From positions 403,001-467,000 of the forward strand of contig NZ_OY763930.1 of the NCBI RefSeq assembly GCF_963667685.1: DNA of 64,000 nt, read 5' to 3'. The notes under the pieces were generated by a model, which did not search any database, had not been told where the DNA came from, and saw only the letters and a program-made list of their open reading frames with translations. Origin of the DNA: Maridesulfovibrio sp. (GTDB lineage Bacteria; Desulfobacterota; Desulfovibrionia; Desulfovibrionales; Desulfovibrionaceae). The first letter of the stretch is position 1. Each line of letters opens with the position of its first letter. A program made the position numbers and the translations under genes. Of this stretch, positions 27,363 to 36,514 are shown piece after piece.

Positions 27363-29030
27363 ATGGTTGCCGGTACAAAAAATTTCAGCAGACAAAAAAT
27401 AGATTCATTTCTCTCCGTGATAAAAGATTCAGTTCCATTATGGGTTCTGGGAACCGAAGAACTTTCCCACCAGACAGGTCTTATCAATACCTTCGAATAT
27501 CTTTCCGGCGCCACGGATCAGCTTTCCGAGGCAAGCGCAGCTCTCTCCCTGCTGGCTTGGCAACAAAATCCCCTAAACCGTTCGGCTGCAAAGCGCTGTC
27601 TTGAATTGAACAATTCTTCATTAACAGACAAAACATGTAATCTTCTTAATTGGTTAATAGAAACAACCAAAACTGAAATACCGACACAGGATCTTGAAAA
27701 CCTGCTTCATGCCGGGGACAAGGCGCTGATAATCCGTCACCTGTTCCCACTGCTGCGTGGAAACAGCGGATTGATATGGCTGGCACATTCATGGGACACT
27801 CTTCTGCGCCTGGAAAATGCAGAACTAGCTGAAAACGCACTGAACCTGGTTCGCTGGGATAAAAATAACATCCAGCTAAAACATAGACTTAACGCCCAGT
27901 TTAATTTTTTATACCGCCCTTCAGAGGAAGCAATTACAACACTTAAAGATCTGGATCATGACATATGGTCCTTATGGAAGGACTATATCCATTCAGAACT
28001 TCTCCTGCGCACCGGAGAAACAGTTGAAGGTCGGGAAATTCTGGCCGAACTATGGAAAAATAATATCTGGAACCTGAACTGGGGCCAAAAGCTGCACGGA
28101 CTGCTTAATCCTGTCGATACCACCAATGCCCTGAGCCGTTCAAGAGAAGTAGCAATACTGCTATACTCTTGGAACAATGGGAAATTAATCGAGAACACGC
28201 TCAAAAATGTCGCGGCTTCAAACATAGGAAATGCAAGGGTATTCGCCCTGAACAATGGTTCTGATGACAGCACTGGACAGGTTGTAAGCGAATCTCAGGC
28301 TCTTTTTAAAGAGGGACATTACAAGGGGATACAGTTACCGGTGAATGTAGGCGCACCAGCGGCAAGGAACTGGCTGCTGGCGAAACCGGAAGTACGGAAA
28401 TCCCGGTGGGCTGTGTTTTTGGATGATGATGTCAAACTGGAAGAAAACTGGCTGGAAGAATTGCTGGGCACCGCACAAAGTTACGGCAATCCCGGAGCGG
28501 TCGGCTGCCGTATAACTTCCACCGGAACACCGCGTTCGCTGCAATCTGCTGATTACCATCTTTTCCCGCCCGGAAACGGAGCTTCACAAATCGAAGGACT
28601 GAGCGAGCAGGTCAGAATTTTTGACAGCTGCCGCAATGCTTTTGATTACGGACAGTTTTCATACACCCGTCCGGCCCTCCATGTTTCAGGATGCTGCCAC
28701 ATGCTGAATATGGAAGCCATCCACCAGTGCGGTGACTTTGACGTGCGCTTCAACCCCACACAGTTCGACGACCTTGAAAGAGACCTGCGGGCTGCGCTGG
28801 GCGGATTCAAGCATGTTTACGCAGGACAGATGCGCATCGGGCACATCCAGCACTCCAGTCTGGCAAAGGCCGCGAATGTCCGTTCCATGGCGCAGGTATT
28901 CGGTAACAAGATAAAGCTGGAAAGCAAATACAGCGAGCAGGACCTGAACAAGCTTTTTGCTCAGGACCTTACCCAGCTATGGAAAGACACCCATTCCAAA
29001 TGGAAAGAAATGTCTGAAAATTTATATTAG
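27363..29030 (+). CDS. GT2-family glycosyltransferase with a long N-terminal helical region
   Basis: A 555-residue cytosolic protein. Residues 1-255 are helical and Leu/Ala rich with no recognised family, possibly repeats that bind protein. From about 260 a GT-A fold follows: AILLYSWNNGKLIENTL near 262, FALNNGSDDSTGQVV near 290 (nucleotide binding), GAPAARNWLL near 323, and FLDDDVKLEENWL near 345, whose DDD binds the metal-nucleotide. A later FDVRFNPTQFDDLERDLR segment resembles the acceptor-site ED motif. The acceptor is unknown; flagellin or lipopolysaccharide are both possible. The start has GGGAG upstream. It is monocistronic and divergent from Sua5 with a 196-nt gap. Confidence 0.8.
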   Translation: MVAGTKNFSRQKIDSFLSVIKDSVPLWVLGTEELSHQTGLINTFEYLSGATDQLSEASAALSLLAWQQNPLNRSAAKRCLELNNSSLTDKTCNLLNWLIETTKTEIPTQDLENLLHAGDKALIIRHLFPLLRGNSGLIWLAHSWDTLLRLENAELAENALNLVRWDKNNIQLKHRLNAQFNFLYRPSEEAITTLKDLDHDIWSLWKDYIHSELLLRTGETVEGREILAELWKNNIWNLNWGQKLHGLLNPVDTTNALSRSREVAILLYSWNNGKLIENTLKNVAASNIGNARVFALNNGSDDSTGQVVSESQALFKEGHYKGIQLPVNVGAPAARNWLLAKPEVRKSRWAVFLDDDVKLEENWLEELLGTAQSYGNPGAVGCRITSTGTPRSLQSADYHLFPPGNGASQIEGLSEQVRIFDSCRNAFDYGQFSYTRPALHVSGCCHMLNMEAIHQCGDFDVRFNPTQFDDLERDLRAALGGFKHVYAGQMRIGHIQHSSLAKAANVRSMAQVFGNKIKLESKYSEQDLNKLFAQDLTQLWKDTHSKWKEMSENLY

Positions 29031-29107
29031 AATCAGAGAAGTTAGAACGCGTCAGAGGCAACTTTCTGTTTCTTTCTACAGCGATTAAGCCGATGGTGCT
29101 TTACAAG

Positions 29108-29698
29108 CTATCTGGCAAGCCATTCGGCTGTGAGCTTCTCCATCTCTTCCGGAGAGAAAGAAGGAGTATCGTACATTCCCTTGGCAAAACGCTGTGAAAA
29201 TCCGTGATAAAGAATCAAGGCGGCCGCAACAGAAACGTTGAAGCTCTGAATCATGCCCTGCATCGGAATATACACTTCATCAGGGACCAGTTCGGCCAGT
29301 TCAGGTGCTGTTCCGCTATGCTCGTTGCTGAGAATTACAGCTGATGGTGTGCTAAGATCAAAATCCATAAGCGGTCTTGCTGTTTCTGAAAAACCGGTCC
29401 GCAAAACCTGATAGCCCTGATCGCGTAAACCGCTGACCATTTTTACAGGGTCTGTGTGTTTGGTGCACTCCACCCATTTTTTACCGGAGGCTGAAGATTT
29501 TTTCGCCAGCTCCGGCCATTCTGAAACGGTATAATAAAGGTGAATGCCATAGATTCCGAAAGCGTCGCAGCTCCTGAGGATTGCCGACACATTATGGGGA
29601 TCCCATACATTATCGATAATGAGGGTGAAATCTTTCTGGCGCTTTGCCAGTACTTCCCTGACCCTAGCCTCTCTTTGTGGTGTTCTCTGTCTTTCCAT
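29108..29698 (-). CDS. TrmH-family (SpoU) RNA 2'-O-methyltransferase
   Basis: A 196-residue protein of the SPOUT class. The three family motifs are present: DNVWDPHNVSAILRSCDAFG (motif 1, residues 28-47), ILSNEHSG (motif 2 with Glu near 125) and IPMQGMIQSFNVSVAAALIL (motif 3, near 148-167), which forms the trefoil knot that binds S-adenosylmethionine. Its N-terminus aligns with E. coli TrmH, which methylates G18 of tRNA; that substrate is probable but not certain. ATG 29698 is chosen by that alignment over a TTG 36 nt upstream; neither has a strong ribosome site. Divergent from the response regulator gene. Confidence 0.87.
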   Translation of the reverse strand: MERQRTPQREARVREVLAKRQKDFTLIIDNVWDPHNVSAILRSCDAFGIYGIHLYYTVSEWPELAKKSSASGKKWVECTKHTDPVKMVSGLRDQGYQVLRTGFSETARPLMDFDLSTPSAVILSNEHSGTAPELAELVPDEVYIPMQGMIQSFNVSVAAALILYHGFSQRFAKGMYDTPSFSPEEMEKLTAEWLAR

Positions 29699-29852
29699 GG
29701 CGTACTGCGTACCCAACCTTTGCCAAGTTTGCAAGCGCAGTAGAACGACTCTTTTCCATTTAAATATTCTTCAATATTAATATGGACGTTTTATTGATTT
29801 CAAAAAGATGATATGTAATTAATTCAGATGATATTTATCTATGGAGGACTGA

Positions 29853-30248
29853 ATGCGCGCGCTGATTGCAGAGGATGAATTTGTTGGCCGAAAACTGCTG
29901 TCAACTTTCCTTGCCCCGCTTTTCGTAATTGATGTCGCTGTTAACGGGAGAGAAGCTGTTGAAGCGTTCAAACTGGCCTATGAAGAGGACAACCCTTATA
30001 AACTGATACTCATGGATATAATGATGCCGGAACAGGATGGTCTTTCCGCACTTGAAGAGATAAGGGCTTTTGAGAAAGGAAAAGGGCATACTGGCCGTTG
30101 TAAGGTAATCATGACCACCGCACTTGATGACCCAAAAACAGTAATACGATCTTTTCATGACGTGGAGGCATCCAGTTTTATAGTTAAGCCCGTGGAAAGA
30201 GAAAAATTATACGCCGAGCTCAAAAAAATCGGGCTCATGAACAAATAA
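29853..30248 (+). CDS. Single-domain response regulator (CheY-like)
   Basis: A 131-residue receiver domain with no output domain. Acidic pocket residues are in AEDEF (residues 6-10), the phospho-acceptor Asp is in LILMDIMMPEQDG near 55, a Thr in MTTALDD near 88, and Lys in IVKPVE near 111. Such proteins relay or sink phosphate. The ribosome site GGAGG precedes ATG 29853. It lies 27 nt before the HPt gene and 5' of a CheA-like kinase, so phosphate probably passes kinase-HPt-regulator within this operon. Confidence 0.92.
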   Translation: MRALIAEDEFVGRKLLSTFLAPLFVIDVAVNGREAVEAFKLAYEEDNPYKLILMDIMMPEQDGLSALEEIRAFEKGKGHTGRCKVIMTTALDDPKTVIRSFHDVEASSFIVKPVEREKLYAELKKIGLMNK

Positions 30249-30275
30249 TTACCTTCGGATTATGGAGCACCGCTG

Positions 30276-31013
30276 ATGAGTGAAGACGATTCCCTTATTG
30301 AAGAATTTTTCTCCGAAGTGAATGACAAGTACTACCCGCAAGTACTTGAAGGGATCGACCTTCTGGATGAGCAGCGCATCGAGGAAGGGATCGAGGTGCT
30401 TTCACGTCCACTGCACACCATCAAGGGCGTAACCGGATTCATGTCCGGTTTTGAACCCGCATCATCTTTCACTCACAAGGTCGAAGATTACCTAAAGAAA
30501 ATGCAGGCAGGCGAAGTCGCGCACGATCTCATGCAGATCGCGCTCGCCATTGAGTCAGTAAACACCATATTCATGCTAATTGAGCAACTGCGGGAATCCG
30601 GCAGTTTCGACAAAAGCATGACTGACGATATTGAAGCAAGGCTTTCAGGAGACGGAAAGCAGAGCCATGCAGCAGATGAATCCGGGCTTAATCCCCTTGA
30701 AATAGAAAATCTTCCTGACATTCAGATATTCACTATCAAAGTGAGCCGGATATACAGCTCCGAACAACTAAAAATGGTTGAAGAAAGTCTACAGACAATC
30801 AACACAGGCAACACAGTACTTTTCGATTTCGAAACAGCTGTTTCAGTTGCTTCATCCTTTTTTGAACTGGTCGCATCTTATGCCGACTCTTGTGAAATAT
30901 GTATGGCCGGAATGAACAGCCACTGTACAGGAACTTTCTACTCGTGGGGCTTCCAGCGCTTTTTTTCTGTCTTTAAAAACAGGGAAGACTTCTTAAGCAA
31001 CACCGGAGTTTGA
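30276..31013 (+). CDS. HPt-domain phosphotransfer protein with C-terminal STAS-like region
   Basis: A 245-residue soluble protein. Residues 1-120 form an HPt (P1) four-helix domain with the phospho-accepting His in RPLHTIKGVTGF near residue 48. The tail (about 140-245) is a beta-alpha fold with segments DIQIFTIKVSRIYSSEQ, TVLFDFETAVSVASSFFELV and CEICMAGMNSHCTG that resembles a STAS/SpoIIAA domain; this part is inferred. In most bacteria the HPt is the N-terminus of CheA. Here it is a separate gene ending 5 nt before the CheA-like gene, whose own N-terminus has no HPt motif. The two proteins probably form one kinase. Confidence 0.75.
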   Translation: MSEDDSLIEEFFSEVNDKYYPQVLEGIDLLDEQRIEEGIEVLSRPLHTIKGVTGFMSGFEPASSFTHKVEDYLKKMQAGEVAHDLMQIALAIESVNTIFMLIEQLRESGSFDKSMTDDIEARLSGDGKQSHAADESGLNPLEIENLPDIQIFTIKVSRIYSSEQLKMVEESLQTINTGNTVLFDFETAVSVASSFFELVASYADSCEICMAGMNSHCTGTFYSWGFQRFFSVFKNREDFLSNTGV

Positions 31014-31018
31014 GGATA

Positions 31019-32788
31019 ATGAAGGACAGTATCTCCAGCTGCATAGGCCAGCTCCAAGAATCAATCATCGCACTTGAACAGGGTTCCGGTGATATCAATG
31101 CTATTTTGAAAGCCATGGGGCTTGATAATGCTCAAATGAGATCTGCCCAGATTATTGCGCTCATGGATATGCTGAGCGATGGAATCACACCTATCAGCTC
31201 GGAACTGGTAACTTCCCTTCTGGATATTTCTGAAGCCCAGAAAAAGTTTTTCTATTGCATAGGCGGCCTTCTGGATAAGGGCGGAGCTGCTGCCGATTCC
31301 CGGAAGGAGACAGAACCTGCTCAGAATCAAGCTTCCGCAAGCTCTATTGAACTGGATGAATACGAACAGGAAATGATGGCCGAAATGCTGGCCATGACCG
31401 GAGAAAGCCCGGACCCGAGCGACGGTTGGGAAAAGGTTGATAAAACTCCGACAGGACTGGGGACCGAAGATCCGGGAAAATCTGAAATCAAACAAGAACC
31501 GGAAGAAACATCCGATCCTGAAATGGAAACTTCCGCTGCGGCAAAAAAAGTTTCCGACGAAGAGATAGTCAGCAAACAACCTGCACCTTCCAAAAAGAAG
31601 GACTCTCAGGCTATATCCTCAATCCGTGTATCCACACAACAGCTGGATTCCCTTATTGAACTTGTCGGTAAACTGATGGTTACTTATGCGGTTATTGCAC
31701 AAACCAAAGCTGAGAATATTTCCAAAATTTCATCCAGCCTTTCGGAGCTGGATAAAGTAATCCGCAACCTGCAGTCAGAGGTTGATGAAATCAGACTTGT
31801 GCCGCTGAAACAGATTTTCATGCCTATGCACAGACTGGTCAAATCAACATCGCAGAAGCTTAATAAACGGATCAAATTCACTATCACCGGAGAAGAACTG
31901 GCACTCGATAAGACCATAGTGGAATGCCTCAACGAACCGCTGGTACACCTGCTGCGTAATGCGCTGGACCACGGAATCGAATCTGCTGAAGACCGCCAGA
32001 TGTACGGCAAAGATGAAATGGGGAGTGTCCATCTCAATGCGTTCCGAAAAGGAGAATTCGCCTACATCGAAATAACCGATGACGGTAAAGGCCTTGACGC
32101 TGACGTTCTACTCAAAAAGGCACTTGAGCGCGGCCTGGCCTCCCCGGACACAGAATACAGTAAGGAAGAAATTTACGCGTTCATCCTCCAGTCCGGTTTC
32201 TCCACTGCGAGCGCGGTTACAGATATTTCCGGGCGCGGTGTCGGCATGGACGCAGTGGTTGCCGCCATCCAGAACACCTTGGACGGAAAAATTTCCATTC
32301 GCAGTGAATTGGGTGAAGGCTCCACATTCTCTATCGCCATTCCACTGAGCAGGTCGGTTAATGAGGGAATAGTCGATGCTCTGGTCACCACAGTCGGTCC
32401 GGAGACCTTTATCTTCCCCAGCCGGGAAGTTCTTGAGGTTTATGAACCGGTGGCAAAGGAATTCACAGATCTGCCTGATGGCCGGGAAACAGTTTCCGTC
32501 AGGGGTAAAGTCCGTCCTCTTATCCGCATGTACAAGGTATTTGACCTCCCTGCACCTGCAGCAGATATCATCCCCAAAGTCATTCTTGTAAAGCTGGGGG
32601 ACACCATAGCGGCGATTCTAGTAGATGAGGTTTTGCGCCAGCAAAAAGCCGTGGTAACGGGATTCACTCTGCCGGTAAACACCATATACAAACTTCCGAT
32701 ACTGGGCTTCGGCATGATGGGGGAACATGACGCTCTGGTTGTCGACACTGAAACCCTGATAGCATCATACATGGACGATCCAGTCTAA
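31019..32788 (+). CDS. CheA-like sensor kinase lacking its own HPt domain
   Basis: A 589-residue kinase. Residues 1-195 hold an unclassified helical N-terminus and an acidic, proline-rich linker; there is no HxxKG phosphorylation site. A P3 dimerisation helix pair follows (STQQLDSLIELVGKLM, near 206), then the ATPase: HLLRNALDHGIE (N box, near 308), DDGKGLD (G1, near 345), SGRGVGMD (G2, near 399) and GSTFSIAIPL. The last 150 residues are a CheW-like P5 domain. It should phosphorylate the HPt protein encoded upstream. ATG 31019 has GAGG 4 nt upstream; a TTG at 31010 is possible. No MCP or CheW gene is adjacent, so input is unknown. Confidence 0.87.
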   Translation: MKDSISSCIGQLQESIIALEQGSGDINAILKAMGLDNAQMRSAQIIALMDMLSDGITPISSELVTSLLDISEAQKKFFYCIGGLLDKGGAAADSRKETEPAQNQASASSIELDEYEQEMMAEMLAMTGESPDPSDGWEKVDKTPTGLGTEDPGKSEIKQEPEETSDPEMETSAAAKKVSDEEIVSKQPAPSKKKDSQAISSIRVSTQQLDSLIELVGKLMVTYAVIAQTKAENISKISSSLSELDKVIRNLQSEVDEIRLVPLKQIFMPMHRLVKSTSQKLNKRIKFTITGEELALDKTIVECLNEPLVHLLRNALDHGIESAEDRQMYGKDEMGSVHLNAFRKGEFAYIEITDDGKGLDADVLLKKALERGLASPDTEYSKEEIYAFILQSGFSTASAVTDISGRGVGMDAVVAAIQNTLDGKISIRSELGEGSTFSIAIPLSRSVNEGIVDALVTTVGPETFIFPSREVLEVYEPVAKEFTDLPDGRETVSVRGKVRPLIRMYKVFDLPAPAADIIPKVILVKLGDTIAAILVDEVLRQQKAVVTGFTLPVNTIYKLPILGFGMMGEHDALVVDTETLIASYMDDPV

Positions 32789-32908
32789 CAAAGACAAGTC
32801 CGGCATCTGCATAATTTTGCGGTTGGCAGGAAAAACTTTTCTCTACCGAATTTGTCTGCTATGCATGCGTGTTCAAGCAAAAAACAATCAGCGCAGGAAA
32901 AACAGTAG

Positions 32909-33706
32909 ATGAAAAAAGCAATTCTTTTTGCAGCACACGGATCAAAAAACAGGGCCGCAAGTTCGGCCTTGGGAAATATTTTAAAACTGACAAAAAAAGC
33001 CTATCCCGACATTCCGATCTTCAGTGCTTTTACTTCCGGGCATATCCTAAAAAAACTTCGGGAACAGGGCCAGAAGCTGCCCACTGTAAAACAGAATCTT
33101 GAAAATCTTTCTGAAGAAGGCTTCACCCACGTAGTCATTCAGTCTCTGCATGTTATTCCCGGAACGGAATACACCAACACATGCAGGCTTGTGAACCGTG
33201 TTGAGAAAGGTGAAATCAAATTTGAAAAAGCAATTATCGGCGAACCTCTGCTCACAAATGATCAGGAAATAGACGAAATTTCGGACCTCATCCTGAACCT
33301 GCTGGAAGAACGTGATCCCCAAAAAGAAGCCCTGATTCTAGTCGCCCACGGTTCTAAATATTCCGACAGCGGCAATTCCCTGTACGATAAATTCAAAGAA
33401 GTCCTTGAGGCCAAAGACAGCAATGCCTATCTTGGTAAACTAAATTCCGAAGAAGGCATTGAAAAAATAAGTGACAGGATCAAAGCTTCCGGCCTGAAAA
33501 AGGCATACCTACTGCCCCTGCTTTTCGGAGCCGGGAACCATGTAAAAAAAGACATGGCAGGTGAGCATGAAGGTTCGTGGAAAAACATAGTTGCCTCTCG
33601 GGACATTGAAGCTATTCCGGTTGCCAAGGGAATCGGGGAATTCGACATATTTGCCCGGCGTTGGATGGATAAATTGAAAAAAGCGATCGATCAGCTCGAT
33701 ACGTAA
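32909..33706 (+). CDS. cbiK: Sirohydrochlorin cobaltochelatase CbiK
   Basis: A 265-residue class II chelatase that inserts Co2+ into sirohydrochlorin (the anaerobic cobalamin route); in Desulfovibrio it can also insert Fe2+. Seen: FAAHGSKN at residues 7-14, LHVIPGTEY near 80, ILVAHGSKY near 146 with a metal-site His, and GAGNHVKKDMAGE near 208 with the second His. Family length is about 265. There is no N-terminal signal peptide, so this is the cytosolic form rather than the periplasmic heme-binding one. A terminator-like hairpin separates it from the downstream RACo gene. Confidence 0.93.
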   Translation: MKKAILFAAHGSKNRAASSALGNILKLTKKAYPDIPIFSAFTSGHILKKLREQGQKLPTVKQNLENLSEEGFTHVVIQSLHVIPGTEYTNTCRLVNRVEKGEIKFEKAIIGEPLLTNDQEIDEISDLILNLLEERDPQKEALILVAHGSKYSDSGNSLYDKFKEVLEAKDSNAYLGKLNSEEGIEKISDRIKASGLKKAYLLPLLFGAGNHVKKDMAGEHEGSWKNIVASRDIEAIPVAKGIGEFDIFARRWMDKLKKAIDQLDT

Positions 33707-33739
33707 TGCAACCTTAAAAATTTGCTGCTTGATTGAACT

Positions 33740-33780
33740 CCGCACCGCATATACATTATGTTGGTGCGGTTAATCTTTTT
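33740..33780 (+). terminator. Terminator-like hairpin between cbiK and the RACo gene
   Basis: CCGCACC and GGTGCGG (7 bp) around a 16-nt loop, then TTAATCTTTTT. Because it lies 16 nt before the RACo start, it may be a terminator or an attenuator. Confidence 0.55.
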
Positions 33781-33795
33781 AGCTATTCAACAAAG

Positions 33796-35355
33796 ATGAC
33801 AAAAAAAATCACCGTGCATAGACATGACGGAACAGTCATGGAACTAGCACCGACAGCCGGGCTTAATATAGCCCAATCCCTTTTCCTGAACGGAGCTTTT
33901 CAAGGGGTCCCCCTCTGCTCCGGTATGGGCCGTTGCGGACTGTGCAAAATTCGTTTTGAGACGAGTCCGCCGGAACCGCGCAGGGAAGAGCTGCAAAAAT
34001 TAACTGTCGCTGAAATTGAATCCGGATGGCGGCTTTCCTGCCTTCATCAGGCAACAGGGGGGTCCATTTTCCTGCCGCAGCCGGAGCGAGTTGTACCAAG
34101 AGTTAGCAATAAATTTTCAAACAACTTGCCGGAAGGACTGGCGCTGGCCGTAGATCTCGGAACCACAGGATTGCACTGGGCTTTTACCCTCTGCGGTACC
34201 CCGGTAAAATCCGGACAGGAGCTGAATCCGCAGATCGGACTAGGCAGTGAGGTCATGTCCCGACTCGCCTTCGCGGCAAAACCGGAACAGCGCAAAATCT
34301 TATCTGAACTGGTAACCAGCCGGATTAAAACGCTCATTGCCGAGACCGGACAGATCAAAGAACTGGTAATTTCAGGCAACCCTTCCATGACCAGCATCCT
34401 GGCACAGGATGATGTGCGGGGATTGAGCAGCGCACCCTATTCACTGCCGGATGGCGGCGGGAAAAAAGTAAATCTTGACGAAGACCTGCCTGAAGCGTAC
34501 ATCCCGCCACATCTGGCTCCGTTCGTTGGTGCAGATATAACCTCCGGGATTGTGGCCCTGAATTTTTCGAAAACCGGAATTCAACCGCCGTATCTCTTCG
34601 CCGATCTCGGAACAAACGGAGAGTTCGTCCTTTGCCTTTCAGAGGATGAATATATAGTTTCGTCTGTGCCTATGGGACCAGCCCTCGAAGGGGTCGGCAT
34701 GAGCAATGGACGCACTGCCGGACCGGGCGCCATATCCGCTTTCACACTGACTCCACTTGGTCTTTCACCGTCAGTGATCAAAACGGAAGAATCCGGGCAG
34801 AAACAAAAACCGGGCATAACCGGAACAGGCTATCTGTCTCTCTGCGCCATACTGCTGAAGTCCGGCGTACTGACCAGTGAAGGCCTCTTTTCCTCCGGAA
34901 GCACTCCCTTTGCCGCAAAACTGGCAAACAGGCTAACAGAAATAAACGGAACCCCGGTCCTTGATCTGGGACATGAAGGATTAACCCTTCCGGCCTCGGA
35001 TGTGGAAGAAATATTAAAAGTAAAAGCGGCCTTCAACCTCGCTATGTCCGCCCTGCTGAGTGAAGCCGGGCTGGCGCCATCCGATCTCAATGAGTTGGTC
35101 CTCGGCGGGGCCATGGGCCAACATGTCAATATTAATGATCTGGTTGCTACCGGATTCATTCCTGCCGGAATCGCTGTGATTACACGCGCCGCCGGTAATA
35201 CCTCCCTTGAGGGAGCCAAAATTTTAACTCACAATCAAGAAGCAAGGGATTTCGCCGCCAGTCTGCCCGGACGCTCCAGAGTGCTGGAGCTCGCCGGAAG
35301 TGATGATTTCGGCCGGAAATACCTTGAGAGGATGATTTTCAAATATGTCTATTAA
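33796..35355 (+). CDS. RACo-type reductive activator of corrinoid proteins (2Fe-2S plus ASKHA domain)
   Basis: A 519-residue redox protein. The N-terminal 85 residues are a plant-type ferredoxin with CSGMGRCGLCKI (residues 37-48) and a later Cys in RLSCLHQ near 83, matching CX5CX2CXnC. The rest is an ASKHA-fold ATPase: AVDLGTTGLHW near 118, FADLGTNGEFV near 270, and ALEGVGMSNGRTAGPGAI near 298. Family members reduce inactive Co(II) corrinoids to Co(I) with ATP, reactivating methyltransferases. No corrinoid methyltransferase is in the window. ATG 33796 begins the ferredoxin directly; a TTG 63 nt upstream is unlikely. Its end overlaps the Rsm22-like gene by 11 nt, so they are coupled. Confidence 0.88.
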   Translation: MTKKITVHRHDGTVMELAPTAGLNIAQSLFLNGAFQGVPLCSGMGRCGLCKIRFETSPPEPRREELQKLTVAEIESGWRLSCLHQATGGSIFLPQPERVVPRVSNKFSNNLPEGLALAVDLGTTGLHWAFTLCGTPVKSGQELNPQIGLGSEVMSRLAFAAKPEQRKILSELVTSRIKTLIAETGQIKELVISGNPSMTSILAQDDVRGLSSAPYSLPDGGGKKVNLDEDLPEAYIPPHLAPFVGADITSGIVALNFSKTGIQPPYLFADLGTNGEFVLCLSEDEYIVSSVPMGPALEGVGMSNGRTAGPGAISAFTLTPLGLSPSVIKTEESGQKQKPGITGTGYLSLCAILLKSGVLTSEGLFSSGSTPFAAKLANRLTEINGTPVLDLGHEGLTLPASDVEEILKVKAAFNLAMSALLSEAGLAPSDLNELVLGGAMGQHVNINDLVATGFIPAGIAVITRAAGNTSLEGAKILTHNQEARDFAASLPGRSRVLELAGSDDFGRKYLERMIFKYVY

Positions 35356-36511
35356 AGTAAGTTCACTTTTCCCTCTACCGACTCAGGATGTATCCAAAAT
35401 TTTGGATAACTACATAAAAATTTTACAAAAAACAGTTCCGCTTAAAAGCAAGTACAGTCATGAACTGCCTTACGCCATTCGTGACCTTTCCCGCGACCTG
35501 ACCGGGGAACGTTCCAGCCTGTCCAATGACTACATGGGCGATCCGCGCAGCCTGAATGCATACCTGCGTTATTTTCTGCCTTGGAACCTTTACCGCATGG
35601 CCCGTCTCTTTCAGGGACTGGATATAAATCTGCCCGATAACGGCATAGTGGTGGACCTCGGTGCCGGACCGCTCACCGTGGCTCAGGCCCTCTGGATCGC
35701 AAGGCCGGACCTGCGCGAAAAAAAGCTGACCTTCATCAATGTTGACCGTACCCCGAAACCCATGCGTGAAGGAGCAAGACTCTTCACTGCACTGGCCGGG
35801 GAAGAATCCCCGTGGCGCATGGTAAACGTCAAGGGCGGCTCAACTTCCAAGATCCGCGAAAAAGCACATCTGCTGGTCACTGCAAACATGGTCAATGAAG
35901 CTTCCGCCGGAACACGCATTCCGCTTCCGGTCTGGGCGGAAAAATTCTGTCTGTCCATGGTTCACAAACTGGCACCGGAAGGACGCATACTAATTATTGA
36001 GCCGGGTATCCGCCGCTCCGGTCGCGTACTCTCCGTTATACGTCAGGAATTTGTGAATGCCGGATTCCCTATACTCGGCCCCTGCACCCACGTGGAAGAA
36101 TGCCCAATGAACGGAGAACAGGGTAAGGCGTGGTGTCACTTCAATTTTGATTCCGACCACGCTCCCGCATGGCTGCAGAAACTTTCTGCACAGTGTCGTC
36201 TGGAAAAAGACAACGTCAGCCTAAGCTTCCTCTATGTAGGACTGCGCAAGGAAGATGTTGAGAGCGCCCGCGAAGGGGAAATGCTCATCCGCGCTGTGTC
36301 CGAATCCTTCAGGCTTGATCAGGGCGGATTCGGCCAGTACGGTTGTGCCGCGCAGGGACAGATTCTGCTTTTCGCACAGGGCGGTGCAAAAACATTGTAC
36401 CCCGGTGGTCTCATCGGCATGCCCATCCCCGAAGAAGAAAAAAGGGATGAAAAATCCGGCTCGCTGATTGTACCACTGCCCATTAGGGAAAGCGATAAAC
36501 GTAAGAAATAA
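35345..36511 (+). CDS. Rsm22-like ribosomal methyltransferase-fold protein
   Basis: A 388-residue protein with an S-adenosylmethionine-binding Rossmann region: VVDLGAGPLTVAQALW near residue 102. A conserved C-terminal Cys cluster includes CTHVEECPM and WCHFNF near 245-268, as in Rsm22/METTL17, where such cysteines bind an iron-sulfur cluster. The eukaryotic relatives act in small ribosomal subunit assembly. The bacterial role is not settled, so the function is inferred. The start ATG 35345 lies inside the RACo gene. The final 35 residues are Lys/Glu rich and disordered. A hairpin with AAAGGCC and GGCCTTT arms follows the stop. Confidence 0.82.
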   Translation: MSIKVSSLFPLPTQDVSKILDNYIKILQKTVPLKSKYSHELPYAIRDLSRDLTGERSSLSNDYMGDPRSLNAYLRYFLPWNLYRMARLFQGLDINLPDNGIVVDLGAGPLTVAQALWIARPDLREKKLTFINVDRTPKPMREGARLFTALAGEESPWRMVNVKGGSTSKIREKAHLLVTANMVNEASAGTRIPLPVWAEKFCLSMVHKLAPEGRILIIEPGIRRSGRVLSVIRQEFVNAGFPILGPCTHVEECPMNGEQGKAWCHFNFDSDHAPAWLQKLSAQCRLEKDNVSLSFLYVGLRKEDVESAREGEMLIRAVSESFRLDQGGFGQYGCAAQGQILLFAQGGAKTLYPGGLIGMPIPEEEKRDEKSGSLIVPLPIRESDKRKK

Positions 36512-36514
36512 AGA

